A stretch of DNA of 64,000 nucleotides. It comes from JAPPLB01 sp965218555 (GTDB lineage Bacteria > Acidobacteriota > Terriglobia > Bryobacterales > UBA6623). The position numbers and the translations under genes are program-made. Below are positions 17,420 through 27,565 of this stretch, piece by piece; within the stretch, counting starts at the first letter, position 1; each line of letters begins with the position of its first letter. The notes beneath the pieces are model-generated. The model was not told the DNA's origin. It saw only the letters and a list, made by a program, of their open reading frames with translations, and made no database searches. Location: NCBI GenBank assembly GCA_965218555.1, contig OZ244625.1, positions 4,836,001-4,900,000 on the forward strand. The letters are read 5' to 3'.

Positions 17420-20400
17420 TCACAACGATGTCTGAGTCGACGCCGCAGTCGAAGGGCCGGCCGGCGCGGTCAAGTCCGCAGGACATGCCCCCCGGAAATG
17501 CGGGCAGCGGTAACAGTGCGAGCCGGCCTTGAGAGGAAATGCCACGCGTGACTGTGCCGCGAAAAACTCCTCTGTGAGTTTCAAGGCGCGATCCATGGCC
17601 TGCGTCTCCAAGTCGATGTCGACAGTTACATCCGGGCGCAAAAAGTGTAACACCGCCCGGTCCGGTTTGCGCCCGCGCCACTTCTCGATGCCGAGGCTAT
17701 AGAGCTGGAGTTGGATAGCGTAGGTCTTGGCCGTCGGCTCGACATCGGCTCGATCGAGACGATCGGTCTTATAGTCAACAAGGACTTGTTCCCGGCCGTC
17801 GTCGAACCATAGATCGATCTGTCCACGAATCAGGCGGCCATCGACGGCGAAGAGCAGGCTCTCCTCACTGATCGACTGTGAAGCTTCCCGGGCACGGCGT
17901 CCGAGGTCGCTTTGCCCGAATCGCCGCACGAGGACCAGAACCTCCTGCTCCTCGTCCTCTTGCGGCGGCTTGCCGGCCAGAATCTCGTGGACCCGTTGAC
18001 CAAGATCGGTGGCAGTTATCCCGGTCGTTGTTTCGAGCTCGTGATCTTCGATCGCAAAGGCATCCGCCGCTTGTTGACCGTAAGGAAAACCGAGATACCT
18101 CGACAAGTAGTAGCGGCGCGGGCAGTTGGCGAACAGTGCGATCGAAGTAGCCGCCGCAGCCGAATCGGCCTGATCGCCCGGTACGGCCGGTTCCACGGAG
18201 AGCACCGGCGTGGGAGCGGCCGTCGATCGAAGACGCGGCTCGGACACGGAAAACGAGGGGTATTCGTTCGTTACGAGGCTGCGGATTTGCAGTCCCTTTC
18301 GTGAATAGATCTTAGGAGCGTTCGTGATCTCCTTGAAATCGACGCCCAGTTGATTGCGCAGGTGCTTCGACCAGCCGCGCGCGGACACATTTCCCCTGAA
18401 CGAGGCGGTGAGAACCAAGTGCTCTTCCGCTCGAGTCATTGCTACGTAGAACAGGCGGTCGGCTTCATCTTTCTCTCGCTGGTCGTATTTCTGCTTGATC
18501 AAGCCGTAGGCGGGGTCGTCCTCGGCTTGATCGGAACCCGGCAGCGCCCAGCGCGCACCGACACCGTGTTCGGGGTGGTACAACACATTCGTCTTCCTTC
18601 CCGCCCCTTGCCGCTGCAACGACGGCAGGACGACCACGGGAAACTCAAGCCCCTTCGCGGCGTGCATCGTCATAACCTTGACGGCGTCGAGGTCCTCTTG
18701 GGCGAGAGCGGCTTCGGGTTCATCGAGCGCCGATTGCTGCAACTCGTCAAGACGCGCGACCAATTCGTCGAAACCGAGCCGGCGGCGTTTTGACAACCGC
18801 CGTATGACACCGAGCAACTTGCGAACATTTGCGGCCTTCAGATCGCTGCCAGCCGATCCCGCGAGATAGGCTGCAAAACCGGACTCGCTGAGCAGCCGCG
18901 AAACGAGTACATGTGCGGAGACATTGTCACGTTGCTCACGGAAGGCGGCAAGACGTTCACGGGCCAGCACGACCCGCGATGAGTCAGGCAAACCGTCCAC
19001 GTCAACCTCAACCAGGGCGTCCGCCAGATTGCGGTATCCGCTGCGGCGTTTCAACTCAAACAGAGCGTCGGCGGAGACTCCCGCGAGCGGCGAGCATAGG
19101 AAGGCCGCCAACGCAATTTCATTCCGAGGGTTGCGGGCCGAACGCAGGAAGTTGAGTAGGTCACGGACCTCCGGCGCGTCGAAGAAGCCGCTCCCTGCCG
19201 CAAGCTGATAGGGTATGCCTGCCCTTCGCAACGACGGGAGGATGTCCGCAATGACGGGGCGCGTCCGCGCAAGAATCGCGAAGTCCTTCCAGCGAGGCGA
19301 CTGCCTGTGCTTTCCGATCGACAGGGTGCGCCGCAGCTCGAGAATGCGGTCCGCGATCAGTAGCGCTTCAAGTTCCCGTGCGTTCCCGCCCCTCTCTGTG
19401 CGAGTGACGAGTACGTCAACGCATGGTGATTCTTTCGTGGGCAGTTCGCGCGACGCGGAAAGCTCTCTGCGTTCCACTCCTGAATCGGACCGTTCGAAGA
19501 TCAGCTTGACCGATTGCAGAATCTCGGTGCGGCTGCGGAAGTTATCTCCCAACTCGACGACGGTTCCCTGCGCTTTCGAGACCTTCAAACGCAGGCCGCG
19601 AAAGATCTCGGGGTCGGCATGACGGAATCCGTATATCGCCTGGTTGACGTCGCCGACCGCGAACAAGTGGCACGAATCAGCTCCGGCTCTCTCCTGGATC
19701 AGCTCGATCAACCGCTTCTGCAAATAATTCGTGTCCTGGAATTCATCGACGAGGATCGCCCGAAACGGGAAGCGTACTGCCGGCGAGGACTCGATCAAAT
19801 CGATCGTTTCCTGCTGCAAATCCGAAAAGTCGAGCCAGCCATAGCGCCGTTTCGATGCGCGATAGTCTTCCTCGACCTGTGTAAGCGTTTCGACGAGCCA
19901 GGCCCTGCCTTCCTGCTGAAGCGGAGAGAACTCCGCGCAATCCCCGCCCGAATCGGGCCTCGCGCCCCACTCACGCATGGTTTTGTAGAGCCCACCGATC
20001 TCCTTGTGCACGCTCGACTGTTCCGTGCCGTCCACGTAGGCGCCGGATCCATAAAAGTTCATGAGAAACGTAAGCGTGCTCTTCCGATCGGTCAAATAGC
20101 GGCGGTCCAGAACACTGGCGACCGAGCGCCGGAGTTGAATCTCGGCCTCCCAGGAATCCATCACCTCGAACGCCGGATCGAGCCTGGCGTGAAGAGCATG
20201 CTCGCGCAATAAACGGGCGCAAAAAGCGTGGATGGTGGATATTCGCGCCAGTTGATAGGCTTGCCGATTCTCCGGTTCGCTGCGAGCCACAAGCCGTTCC
20301 AGCATGTTTGCAGCGGCCTTCTCGGTGAAGGTGATCGCTGCTATTTCGTCCGGCCGTATGCCGTTGACTGAAACGAGCCAACGAAAACGCTCAACGAGCA

Positions 20401-20494
20401 CCGTGGTCTTGCCGGAGCCGGGGCCGGCGACGACGCACACGTCTCCCTGCGTCGAAGCTTCGATCGCTCTGGTTTGGCTGAGGGTCGGTGTCAC
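17420..20494 (-). CDS. addA: AddA-like helicase-nuclease subunit
   Basis: A 1024-residue UvrD/RecB-type protein. Walker A is AGPGSGKTT near residue 23; motif Ia is AAITFTEKAAANML; motif II is ILVDEFQDTN near residue 250; later helicase motifs include VMTMHAAKGLEFPVV and LFYVAMTRAEEHL. The C-terminal RecB nuclease domain has GQIDLW, VDYKTDR and QLQLYSLG. Cysteines at FANCPRRYYL and at the end (CYRCPHFRGAC) are spaced like the Fe-S cluster of AddB/Cas4-type nucleases. Its GTG start overlaps the stop of the addB gene by 4 bp, so the pair is translated together. It processes double-strand DNA ends for RecA-dependent repair. Confidence 0.88.
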   Translation of the reverse strand: MTPTLSQTRAIEASTQGDVCVVAGPGSGKTTVLVERFRWLVSVNGIRPDEIAAITFTEKAAANMLERLVARSEPENRQAYQLARISTIHAFCARLLREHALHARLDPAFEVMDSWEAEIQLRRSVASVLDRRYLTDRKSTLTFLMNFYGSGAYVDGTEQSSVHKEIGGLYKTMREWGARPDSGGDCAEFSPLQQEGRAWLVETLTQVEEDYRASKRRYGWLDFSDLQQETIDLIESSPAVRFPFRAILVDEFQDTNYLQKRLIELIQERAGADSCHLFAVGDVNQAIYGFRHADPEIFRGLRLKVSKAQGTVVELGDNFRSRTEILQSVKLIFERSDSGVERRELSASRELPTKESPCVDVLVTRTERGGNARELEALLIADRILELRRTLSIGKHRQSPRWKDFAILARTRPVIADILPSLRRAGIPYQLAAGSGFFDAPEVRDLLNFLRSARNPRNEIALAAFLCSPLAGVSADALFELKRRSGYRNLADALVEVDVDGLPDSSRVVLARERLAAFREQRDNVSAHVLVSRLLSESGFAAYLAGSAGSDLKAANVRKLLGVIRRLSKRRRLGFDELVARLDELQQSALDEPEAALAQEDLDAVKVMTMHAAKGLEFPVVVLPSLQRQGAGRKTNVLYHPEHGVGARWALPGSDQAEDDPAYGLIKQKYDQREKDEADRLFYVAMTRAEEHLVLTASFRGNVSARGWSKHLRNQLGVDFKEITNAPKIYSRKGLQIRSLVTNEYPSFSVSEPRLRSTAAPTPVLSVEPAVPGDQADSAAAATSIALFANCPRRYYLSRYLGFPYGQQAADAFAIEDHELETTTGITATDLGQRVHEILAGKPPQEDEEQEVLVLVRRFGQSDLGRRAREASQSISEESLLFAVDGRLIRGQIDLWFDDGREQVLVDYKTDRLDRADVEPTAKTYAIQLQLYSLGIEKWRGRKPDRAVLHFLRPDVTVDIDLETQAMDRALKLTEEFFAAQSRVAFPLKAGSHCYRCPHFRGACPADLTAPAGPSTAASTQTSL

Positions 20495-23172
20495 GGGCGG
20501 ATACGGCAGACATCTCGCAATTCGCAGTAGCTGCGGCAGGGGTCGAGGTCGTAGGGATCGGCCTCCATGCGACCGTTTCGGATTTCTTCGACGGCACGGG
20601 TCGTGGTCTCACGGGCACGCTCGAGCATCGCGCGCAGTTCCTCAGATGGAACCACCCGTTCCCGGCCTTCCAACATCTCTCCCGCGAGTTCGTTTGAGAT
20701 CCAACCAACCCGAGTGGTGTCGCCTCGTAACCCCCAATAGCGGATGCCGGCCGGCTTGACTCCGAGCACTTGTTCCAAACCAATCAAATAAAGCGCACCT
20801 TGAATGAGTCGGCCTTCTTCATGGGCGGCGGCCAGCTTGGCCATGCTTGTCTTGCCTGTGTACTTATAGTCAACGACGACCGCCAGGTTCTCCTCAAAAA
20901 GTTCGTAGCGATCGATGCGGCCACGCAGTTGAAACGGTTCCCCACCCGCCGGTTCCTCGATGAATCCAACCGGGGTTTCAAGGAGGCATTCCCGTTCCAC
21001 CGTTCCCAGACGCTTCTCTTCCTCGCGGGCAAACGCTTCCAAGTCAGCGCGTAGAGTGTTGAACGTTACGGCCGTGCGAAAGCTCCACTGAATCGACTCC
21101 CGATCGCATGCGTCTTCGAACACCTCGGACAGCAAATTGGCGATGGGCGTCTCGGGTGAGTTCACCCAGCGCCGCAGTGTCTCATGGACCATGGTACCTA
21201 CCAGCAGATTGGTGATGCGCCACTCCGGATCTTCGGGAGCACCTTCGAGCTTCAGCGTGTGCTGACCAAAAAACAGAAACGGACACTTTAAGTACGTCTC
21301 GACAGCACTCGGCCAGAAGTGTTTATGTAGGGCCAGCATGCTTTCCTTGATTTCCTTTACATGGAGCCGTTCCTGGCGCGGCTCTTGGAAGTCGGCCGGT
21401 ATCTCTTTGACGAGCAGGTCGGGCGCGCTCGTGTCGTCGTCCTTCGATGTCTCGATGAAGAACGACCGTACGTTGACCCGCCCTCCTTCGTCGGACTCGG
21501 GATACGTCAGGACAAGCGAGTCTGTTGCACGCGTCGTCGCAACTTCGAACAGCAAGCGCTCCTCGTCCTCGCGGTTGGCAAGCGTGCGGACCGGAATGCC
21601 CTGCTCCTTCATGCGCCGGCAGTCAGCATCAGAGAAGAAGAGGTTTTGTGTGGGATGCCGCGGAAACTGGTTTTCGATGAGGCCGCAGACGAACACGACC
21701 GGCAGTTCCCATTGCCGTGCCTCGTAGACCGTTAACACGTTGACGACGTTGCGTCTTCCATCCCCAACAGGCAGCGGCGCGTTGTCGAGGCTCGTCGTGA
21801 GTCCCTGGAGGTAGTCGGCGAAATCGACTTCTTCGGATTCCGGCCATAACTCGGCGGCTTGCGCCGCGGCCTGCTCAAAGCCTTGTAGCGCACGGGCGGC
21901 GCGCCGTAGATCGAGTACTCTCTGCATCGGGAGACCGTCGGTGATCTCCGGCAGCCGCAGGAAACTCTGCGCTAATTCACAAACCCGCCGGGCCCAGGCC
22001 GAAGCCGGCTTCCTCTCATGAGACCAACCCGAGAGAGCGTCAAGTCTTTTCAGGAAATTCTGCACCCTCGGGAATCGGTCCGCCTGCCGCAGAAGAAACT
22101 CGAACCCGTCGCCGGGCAGTTTCTTACGGACCTGAAAATCGTACTCGTCGGCTTCCTTTGTCAGACCCACCGGGCACCACTGCTGCCCGAGAAGGGCAAG
22201 CAAGTCCGTTTCATTGAAACCTTCGGCGATGCCTCGCAGTATTTGACGGATGTAGGCAACGGCTCCGTGCTGTCCGAGAGAGGTTGAAGCCCTCATGCGA
22301 AACGGAATCCCGAAGCGCTCGAAGACGGTCTCGATCAACGGCCTATAGACTTCCGGCGTACGCACGACAACGCCGCACTCGTGGAAGGGCCGCTTCGTTT
22401 TCAGGATGCGACGGGCGATGTCCTCTACTTCGTGCTCCGGGTTGCGCGACTTCACGACCTCAGGCTTGGGCCGCGGCCGATGCACCGTCTCCAGCCGCTT
22501 GATGGGCAGCTTCGTATACATCGCCTCCAAGTCGGCCGGGACCGTCGCTACGAATCTTTCGACCTGCTGAGCCAGCGAGCCGAGCAATGCGCGCTCGCCC
22601 ACCGAGGGTTGAAAGAACCCGTCGAGATAGACTTCGCGAACCTCACCAAGCCCTTCGGTCCTGATTTCCTTCGCCGCTTGCAGGAGTTTCTCTCCATGAA
22701 CGGCGTAACCGTTTTGTTCGAGTCGTGCCTGGAAATTCTCGAATAGCACTAGGAAAGCGAATTGATGCGATCTTTCCGCGAACGGCTTCAGATCTGCCGG
22801 GCGACAGCCGGCCGCCATGAACTCTCGCATCGTGGAGAGAAGGTGTTCGCGAAAACCATTCCGCGCCTCGACCTCGCGGAAGGCAGGATGTGGGGCCTGT
22901 TGCAGCAACCGGTCCAGAAGCCACGACTCGACGGCCGGTTCAGCCTCGCGAAGCTCGGGGGTGAGGTCCTCGACGAATTTCGCGATCGTGCGAATCACGT
23001 GCGTCGGCACGGCCACGCCGCGGCGGGCGAGCGTGTGAACGAGATGCTCGGCCATGCTGGCCGTGGGAACGACCAGAACGACCTCGCGGTCCCGTCCTTC
23101 ACGGACGGCGGACTCGATCGCCTTCAAAACGAAGTGTGTCTTCCCGGTTCCGGGTGGACCTACGAGCAGCAT
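20491..23172 (-). CDS. addB: AddB-like helicase-nuclease subunit
   Basis: An 893-residue protein starting almost directly with Walker A (GPPGTGKTHF); a stop eight codons upstream leaves no earlier start. The middle is a degenerate UvrD-like helicase (VVPTASMAEHLVHTL; VNVLTVYEARQWELPVVFVCG). The C-terminal PD-(D/E)XK nuclease has GRIDRYELF and VVDYKYTGK. The first Fe-S cysteine lies in TYLKCPFLFFG and the last three in CRSYCELRDVC at the extreme C-terminus, the AddB pattern. It pairs with the overlapping downstream AddA-like gene as the end-resection complex. It is shorter than Bacillus AddB. Confidence 0.85.
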   Translation of the reverse strand: MLLVGPPGTGKTHFVLKAIESAVREGRDREVVLVVPTASMAEHLVHTLARRGVAVPTHVIRTIAKFVEDLTPELREAEPAVESWLLDRLLQQAPHPAFREVEARNGFREHLLSTMREFMAAGCRPADLKPFAERSHQFAFLVLFENFQARLEQNGYAVHGEKLLQAAKEIRTEGLGEVREVYLDGFFQPSVGERALLGSLAQQVERFVATVPADLEAMYTKLPIKRLETVHRPRPKPEVVKSRNPEHEVEDIARRILKTKRPFHECGVVVRTPEVYRPLIETVFERFGIPFRMRASTSLGQHGAVAYIRQILRGIAEGFNETDLLALLGQQWCPVGLTKEADEYDFQVRKKLPGDGFEFLLRQADRFPRVQNFLKRLDALSGWSHERKPASAWARRVCELAQSFLRLPEITDGLPMQRVLDLRRAARALQGFEQAAAQAAELWPESEEVDFADYLQGLTTSLDNAPLPVGDGRRNVVNVLTVYEARQWELPVVFVCGLIENQFPRHPTQNLFFSDADCRRMKEQGIPVRTLANREDEERLLFEVATTRATDSLVLTYPESDEGGRVNVRSFFIETSKDDDTSAPDLLVKEIPADFQEPRQERLHVKEIKESMLALHKHFWPSAVETYLKCPFLFFGQHTLKLEGAPEDPEWRITNLLVGTMVHETLRRWVNSPETPIANLLSEVFEDACDRESIQWSFRTAVTFNTLRADLEAFAREEEKRLGTVERECLLETPVGFIEEPAGGEPFQLRGRIDRYELFEENLAVVVDYKYTGKTSMAKLAAAHEEGRLIQGALYLIGLEQVLGVKPAGIRYWGLRGDTTRVGWISNELAGEMLEGRERVVPSEELRAMLERARETTTRAVEEIRNGRMEADPYDLDPCRSYCELRDVCRIRP

Positions 23173-23262
23173 GCTTGCCGGTGCCTTGCGATTCTAGCCT
23201 ACATTTCTCCCTGCCTGACGGGCCGATTCTCTCGCCCTACACCGCTGCTAAGATGTACACCT

Positions 23263-24336
23263 ATGTCACACCTGCTGACGCTTGTCTTGTCCCTCGGCCT
23301 CACGGCGGTGTTAGCGCCGGCGGCCGAAATCAGCACGATCGCGGGTACGGGAACGGCGGGTCGTTCCGGCGATGGCGGACCGGGCGTTGCAGCGAAGATC
23401 GCCAATGTATATGGCCTCGAAATCGGACCCGACGGCGCTCTGTACTTCTGCGAAATCGACAACCACATCATCCGGCGTCTCGATTTGAGCAAAGGCACGA
23501 TCTCAACGGTTGCGGGCAAAGGAACGAAGGGCTACACAGGCGATGGCGGACCCGCTCTGCAAGCGTCGCTGAACGAGCCATACGAGATTCGGTTTGACCT
23601 TGACGGCAATATATTCTTCGTGGAAATGCGTAATCACATTGTGCGCCGCGTCGATGCCAAGACCAACATCATCTCGACAGTCGCCGGGAATGGAGCGGAA
23701 GGGTTCGGCGGTGACGGCGGCAAGGCCACGCAAGCGCAGCTCTCTCGCCCTCACAGCATCGCTCTTGACCTCAAGGGATCCCTCTACATCGCTGACATTG
23801 GCAACCATCGGATTCGCCGGGTGGACTTGCAGGCCGGGAGGATCGAAACCTTTGGCGGAACCGGAGCGAGAGCCGCCACTCCCGACGGCGCACCCGTAGC
23901 CGGTACGCCGCTCGATGGCCCGCGCACCATGGCTTTCGACAAGCGGGGCGACATGTTTCTTGCGCTGCGGGAAGGTAATGCGGTCTATCGCATTGACATG
24001 AAAAAGCGAACGCTGCACCACATTGCGGGGACTGGAGAGAAGGGCTATACCGGCGATGGCGGCGCTGCGAAAACAGCCAAATTGTCGGGCCCGAAGGGCA
24101 TTGCTGTCGGCGGAGGCGGTGTCTACATCGCCGATACCGAGAGTCACACAATCCGCCGCATCGATTTGAAGCGTGGCATCATCGAGACGGTCGCCGGTGA
24201 TGGAACGCAGCATGACGGCCCCGATGGCGATCCCCTGCAATGTGGATTGGCGCGGCCCCATGGTGTTTTTGTGGGTAGCGATGGCGCAGTCTACATCGGA
24301 GATAGCGAAAATCACCGAGTACGCTTATTGAGGTGA
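23263..24336 (+). CDS. secreted NHL-repeat beta-propeller protein
   Basis: A 357-residue protein with a signal peptide (MSHLLTLVLSLGLTAVLA) and about six NHL-type blades. Each repeat contains a variant of G-NHxIRRxD (DNHIIRRLD, RNHIVRRVD, GNHRIRRVD, SHTIRRID, ENHRVRLL), linked to ISTVAGxGxxGxxGDGG. Such propellers are common in secreted acidobacterial proteins and act as binding scaffolds; no catalytic residue is apparent. The ATG at 23263 lies about 90 bp from the divergent addB start. Its 3' end overlaps the convergent amine oxidase gene by 12 bp. Confidence 0.88.
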   Translation: MSHLLTLVLSLGLTAVLAPAAEISTIAGTGTAGRSGDGGPGVAAKIANVYGLEIGPDGALYFCEIDNHIIRRLDLSKGTISTVAGKGTKGYTGDGGPALQASLNEPYEIRFDLDGNIFFVEMRNHIVRRVDAKTNIISTVAGNGAEGFGGDGGKATQAQLSRPHSIALDLKGSLYIADIGNHRIRRVDLQAGRIETFGGTGARAATPDGAPVAGTPLDGPRTMAFDKRGDMFLALREGNAVYRIDMKKRTLHHIAGTGEKGYTGDGGAAKTAKLSGPKGIAVGGGGVYIADTESHTIRRIDLKRGIIETVAGDGTQHDGPDGDPLQCGLARPHGVFVGSDGAVYIGDSENHRVRLLR

Positions 24337-25500
24337 GTTCGCAGCCGGCGAGCGAGCGAAGCGGTCCGGCCGGAAGGCTTCCGCAGGTAGATCGCTCATT
24401 CCCCGGGTGATTATGTCAGCGAGTATTTTCCCCGTACCCGTGCTCTGCATGATGCCCTTGCGGAAGTGCCCGGCCGCCACGTACATGTTCGCTCGACCCG
24501 GCACCGCTCCTATCACCGGCTTCATATCTTCGCAATAGGGTCGGAATCCCGACCACGCGCACGCCGTCGGAAGCTCACTGAGAGCGGGCAGCAACTGATT
24601 CATTTCTTCGCGGATCTCTGCGGTAGTGCCAGGATCAACGCCCCGCCGAAAACCAACGTCGTCGAGCGTGCCGCCTCCAGCAACGTGTCCCGACGCAAGT
24701 TGCCAGTGATAGAAGCGTTTCGCCAAGATCGTGTGATACAAGGTCTTTTTTATCGGACCGACCGCGAGGAGCGTGCCGCGAACCGGCCGTATCGGCGGCT
24801 CCCAACCAAGCACGCGGGTAAGCAGAGGCGTCCAGGCTCCGGCGGCAATGATAACGGTCTTTGCATCGATCGATCCGCGCGAGGTCACCAATTCACTCCG
24901 CACATCGTCCACCTCGACGCTCGTGCAGATACGCACGCCGCTCTCGTGCAAAGATCTGAGCAAGACCGAAGCGAGCTTGGCCGGATGCAGATGCCCTTCA
25001 TCCGGGTAATAGAGGGCCCCGCTTGTGTTGATACCCAAGGACGGCTCGACCGATCTGACCATGCGCGCATCGATACTCTCTACACGGAACCCTGCGGTGC
25101 GCAAGCGTTCGGCCCGCGCCGCAGCCTCTTCGACTTCTTCGTCGGAATCGAGCAGTTCCAGCATGCCCGAGCGCTCAAGGCCGAACGAACATTCCACCGC
25201 AAGCTCGCCGTAGAGACGGCTGCTCTCCCGGTTCAGCGCGGCGATCGCGCCCAGCTCGACGCTCTCATGCGCAAACCATAGCCCACCTGCATTGGCTCCA
25301 CTGGCCTCGCCGAGAACACTCCCCCGCTCAACGACACAAATGTCGCGCAGCCCGCAACGGACGAGATAGTAAGCCGTGGCGAGACCGACCATTCCGGCAC
25401 CGACGATCACGATTTCGGCCGTACGCGGCAGTTCGTCGCAGCGTTCGAAGGGCTCTCGTTCTCCTTCATCGAGAGTTCGAAACCAGATTGAATCCTGCAT
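24325..25500 (-). CDS. FAD-dependent amine/glycine oxidase (DAO family, ThiO/DadA-like)
   Basis: A 391-residue flavoprotein. The dinucleotide motif VIVGAGMVGLATAYYL is near residue 30, followed by the ribose-binding acid in VVERG and the FAD loop GEASGANAGGLWF. The C-terminal region GFRPYCEDMKPVIGAVPGRANMYVAAGHFRKGIMQS is typical of D-amino acid dehydrogenase/glycine oxidase proteins and closes the flavin site. ThiO makes iminoglycine for thiamine thiazole, but no thi genes are nearby, so substrate is open. The ATG at 25500 is used; the frame continues upstream without conserved sequence. Confidence 0.85.
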   Translation of the reverse strand: MQDSIWFRTLDEGEREPFERCDELPRTAEIVIVGAGMVGLATAYYLVRCGLRDICVVERGSVLGEASGANAGGLWFAHESVELGAIAALNRESSRLYGELAVECSFGLERSGMLELLDSDEEVEEAAARAERLRTAGFRVESIDARMVRSVEPSLGINTSGALYYPDEGHLHPAKLASVLLRSLHESGVRICTSVEVDDVRSELVTSRGSIDAKTVIIAAGAWTPLLTRVLGWEPPIRPVRGTLLAVGPIKKTLYHTILAKRFYHWQLASGHVAGGGTLDDVGFRRGVDPGTTAEIREEMNQLLPALSELPTACAWSGFRPYCEDMKPVIGAVPGRANMYVAAGHFRKGIMQSTGTGKILADIITRGMSDLPAEAFRPDRFARSPAANSPQ

Positions 25501-26270
25501 TGTTCGATTATCTTTGAGAAGGAGGCTTTCGCACACCGCCGCTCGATACTGTTCCTTTGCGTTTTGGATCACAGGAACCCGGCATGCCGAGCCTGCGTGC
25601 TCGCAGGTTCTATTCCTGAGATCCGGGCGTTTCCCTTTGCTTCCTGATTGCTGAATCCGACATCGTCCGGCTCCAACTTCGCCACCGGTACAGACTGATG
25701 TTCGTGCGCCTCTGGAATCAGCGCAACTTGCCCTGGTTTCACAATCAAGATCGCAGCCCGGGCAGGTCCATGTTCCGTGGCGGCCGCGCATCTTGCAGCG
25801 CGGTCAGTAGACGTCCGATATGCTCCAGATGGTCAGCGTTTCGCCTGCGGACAGGTCTCGTTCGTGGAATCTCCACGGCCCTTTGTGCGAGCATCTAACG
25901 CCACAAATATACCAATACCCTGGATCGCATTACGTTGCAAGCTGACGGTTTTCTGGAGGTTAGTGGTCTGAAAGTGCCTTGATGGAGGGTTCGAAGCGCC
26001 GTTGAGAGAGTCGTCGGAGTGGCCGTGAGAAGAGACATGAGCCGCCCCACAGATCAAATCGGGGGTTGGTGAGGCAAATCACTCTTTGCATCCAGTTGCA
26101 AAAAGAGCGGTATCCCGCCGCGAACAGCCTGGCACGGAACTGGAACCGATGCAGAAGAGCTTCGCTCACTGTGGTGGCCTTTGCTTCCAAAGCCACCGCC
26201 ACGGATCAACGCACATTCAGACCACTACTCACAGTTTCTGGCTCCCGGGTCTACGGACTATCATGAGCAC
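25501..26270. other. gene-poor intergenic region, 770 bp
   Basis: I see no convincing gene here. Short frames on both strands lack codon bias and family motifs. A minus-strand frame around 25960-26202 (containing NPRFDLWGG) might be a transposase-derived scrap, but I could not assign it. The stretch 26061-26260 lies just before the TPR gene and should contain its promoter. Confidence 0.4.
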
Positions 26271-27134
26271 ATGGGAACTCTTGTTCGCGGTCTCCTGCTA
26301 GTTGCCCTGGCAGGAGCCTTCGGTGTGGCCTTCGCCCAAGGCGACGTCGAGAATCTGCTGAGGCGAGCGATTGAGTCGTACCGGAAAGGCGAGGTCGACG
26401 AGGCGTTTGCGCTGGCGAATGAAGCGGTGTCCAAAGCGCCGATGGATCGCACGGCCTACTTCATTCGAGCTTCGGTCTACGAGTCGAAGCAGGAGTATGA
26501 CTTGGCGCTCGCCGACTACAACCGGGTCGTGAAGGCGAGTCCGGAGCAGCCCCTGATTTACAACCGGCGAGGCGCTCTCTATTTCAAGCTCGGCCGCTTT
26601 GATGACTCGATCGCCGATTTTGACAGGGAGATCGAGTTGGACCCGCGCAGGGAACTGAACCATTGGCAACGCGGCCTCTCTTACTACTACGCGGGCCGCT
26701 ATGAGGATGGCGCGAAGCAGTTCGAACTGGCGTTCAAGACGGAGAACCCCAACGATTACGAGAACGGCATCTGGCATTTTCTATGCCGCGCCCGCTTGGA
26801 CGGCGTGGACAAGGCACGGGAGTCGATATTGGATATTGAAGGGGATGAACGCATACCGATGCGCGAAATATATGACCTGTATCGAGGTCGTGGGACCGCC
26901 GACGATGTAATGCAGGCTGCCGAACGCGGGTATCCGAATGCGGCGGAGTTAAAAAATCGGCTCTTCTATGCGCTGTTGTATGTCGCGTTATTCGATGATG
27001 TGAGCGGCGATACGGGAACAGCGTTGCGGCTCACCGAGAGGGCGGTGTCGAACTTCCAGGTAACTCACTACATGTGGGACGTGGCGCGGATTCACCTGGA
27101 GACGCTCAAGCCGAGGGTTGGGAAACAGCAATAA
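26271..27134 (+). CDS. secreted TPR protein, NlpI-like
   Basis: A 287-residue protein with a signal peptide (GLLLVALAGAFGVAFAQ). Four to five TPR units follow between residues 30 and 190 (for example AYFIRASVYESKQEYDLALADYNRV and IYNRRGALYFKLGRFDDSI). The segment NPNDYENGIWHFLCRAR and the alpha-helical C-terminus resemble lipoprotein NlpI, an adaptor for envelope peptidases and peptidoglycan enzymes, though no lipobox cysteine is present. A periplasmic adaptor role is inference. Start chosen at the ATG at 26271 because it gives the signal peptide. Confidence 0.8.
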   Translation: MGTLVRGLLLVALAGAFGVAFAQGDVENLLRRAIESYRKGEVDEAFALANEAVSKAPMDRTAYFIRASVYESKQEYDLALADYNRVVKASPEQPLIYNRRGALYFKLGRFDDSIADFDREIELDPRRELNHWQRGLSYYYAGRYEDGAKQFELAFKTENPNDYENGIWHFLCRARLDGVDKARESILDIEGDERIPMREIYDLYRGRGTADDVMQAAERGYPNAAELKNRLFYALLYVALFDDVSGDTGTALRLTERAVSNFQVTHYMWDVARIHLETLKPRVGKQQ

Positions 27135-27565
27135 TCCATCGCACGGAACGCACCACGGACGGGCAGGCCACGGACCCCCTTGGGGGGCTTGCACCATCCT
27201 GCTGTTCTAGGCCCTGCTGATTCCCGGCGGCATTGCGCAGCAGGTCAACGACCTCCTCGGCAAGGGGTTGACCGCCGCGCGACGGAGGATCAACTCGACG
27301 ACGGCCCGAAGCTTCCGAGCCTGGATGTCAAGAAGGGGCCGGCAGATCCGACTTGCTATCGCGCATCACCAGGTCAGGCTCTATTACGAATACTCACTCT
27401 CGTGAGGCGGCGGCGCGCAAACACATCACGATGGCGGCGAATCAGTACGCGCAGCCACCCTGACTGCGTCAAGCGGCGCGGCTTCATGCAGAGAAGTTCG
27501 AGCGCGGTTAAGCGGCGGCCGGCCCCGACCTTAGCGGAGGGGTAGCGTCAATCTTGTGCAAGCCT
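27135..27565. other. intergenic region, possible gene debris
   Basis: No intact gene. One plus-strand frame around 27230-27405 reads GIAQQVNDLLGKG and later QIRLAIAHHQVRLYYEYS, with plausible composition but no start and no recognised family. This may be a decayed gene between two convergent secreted-protein genes. Confidence 0.3.
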
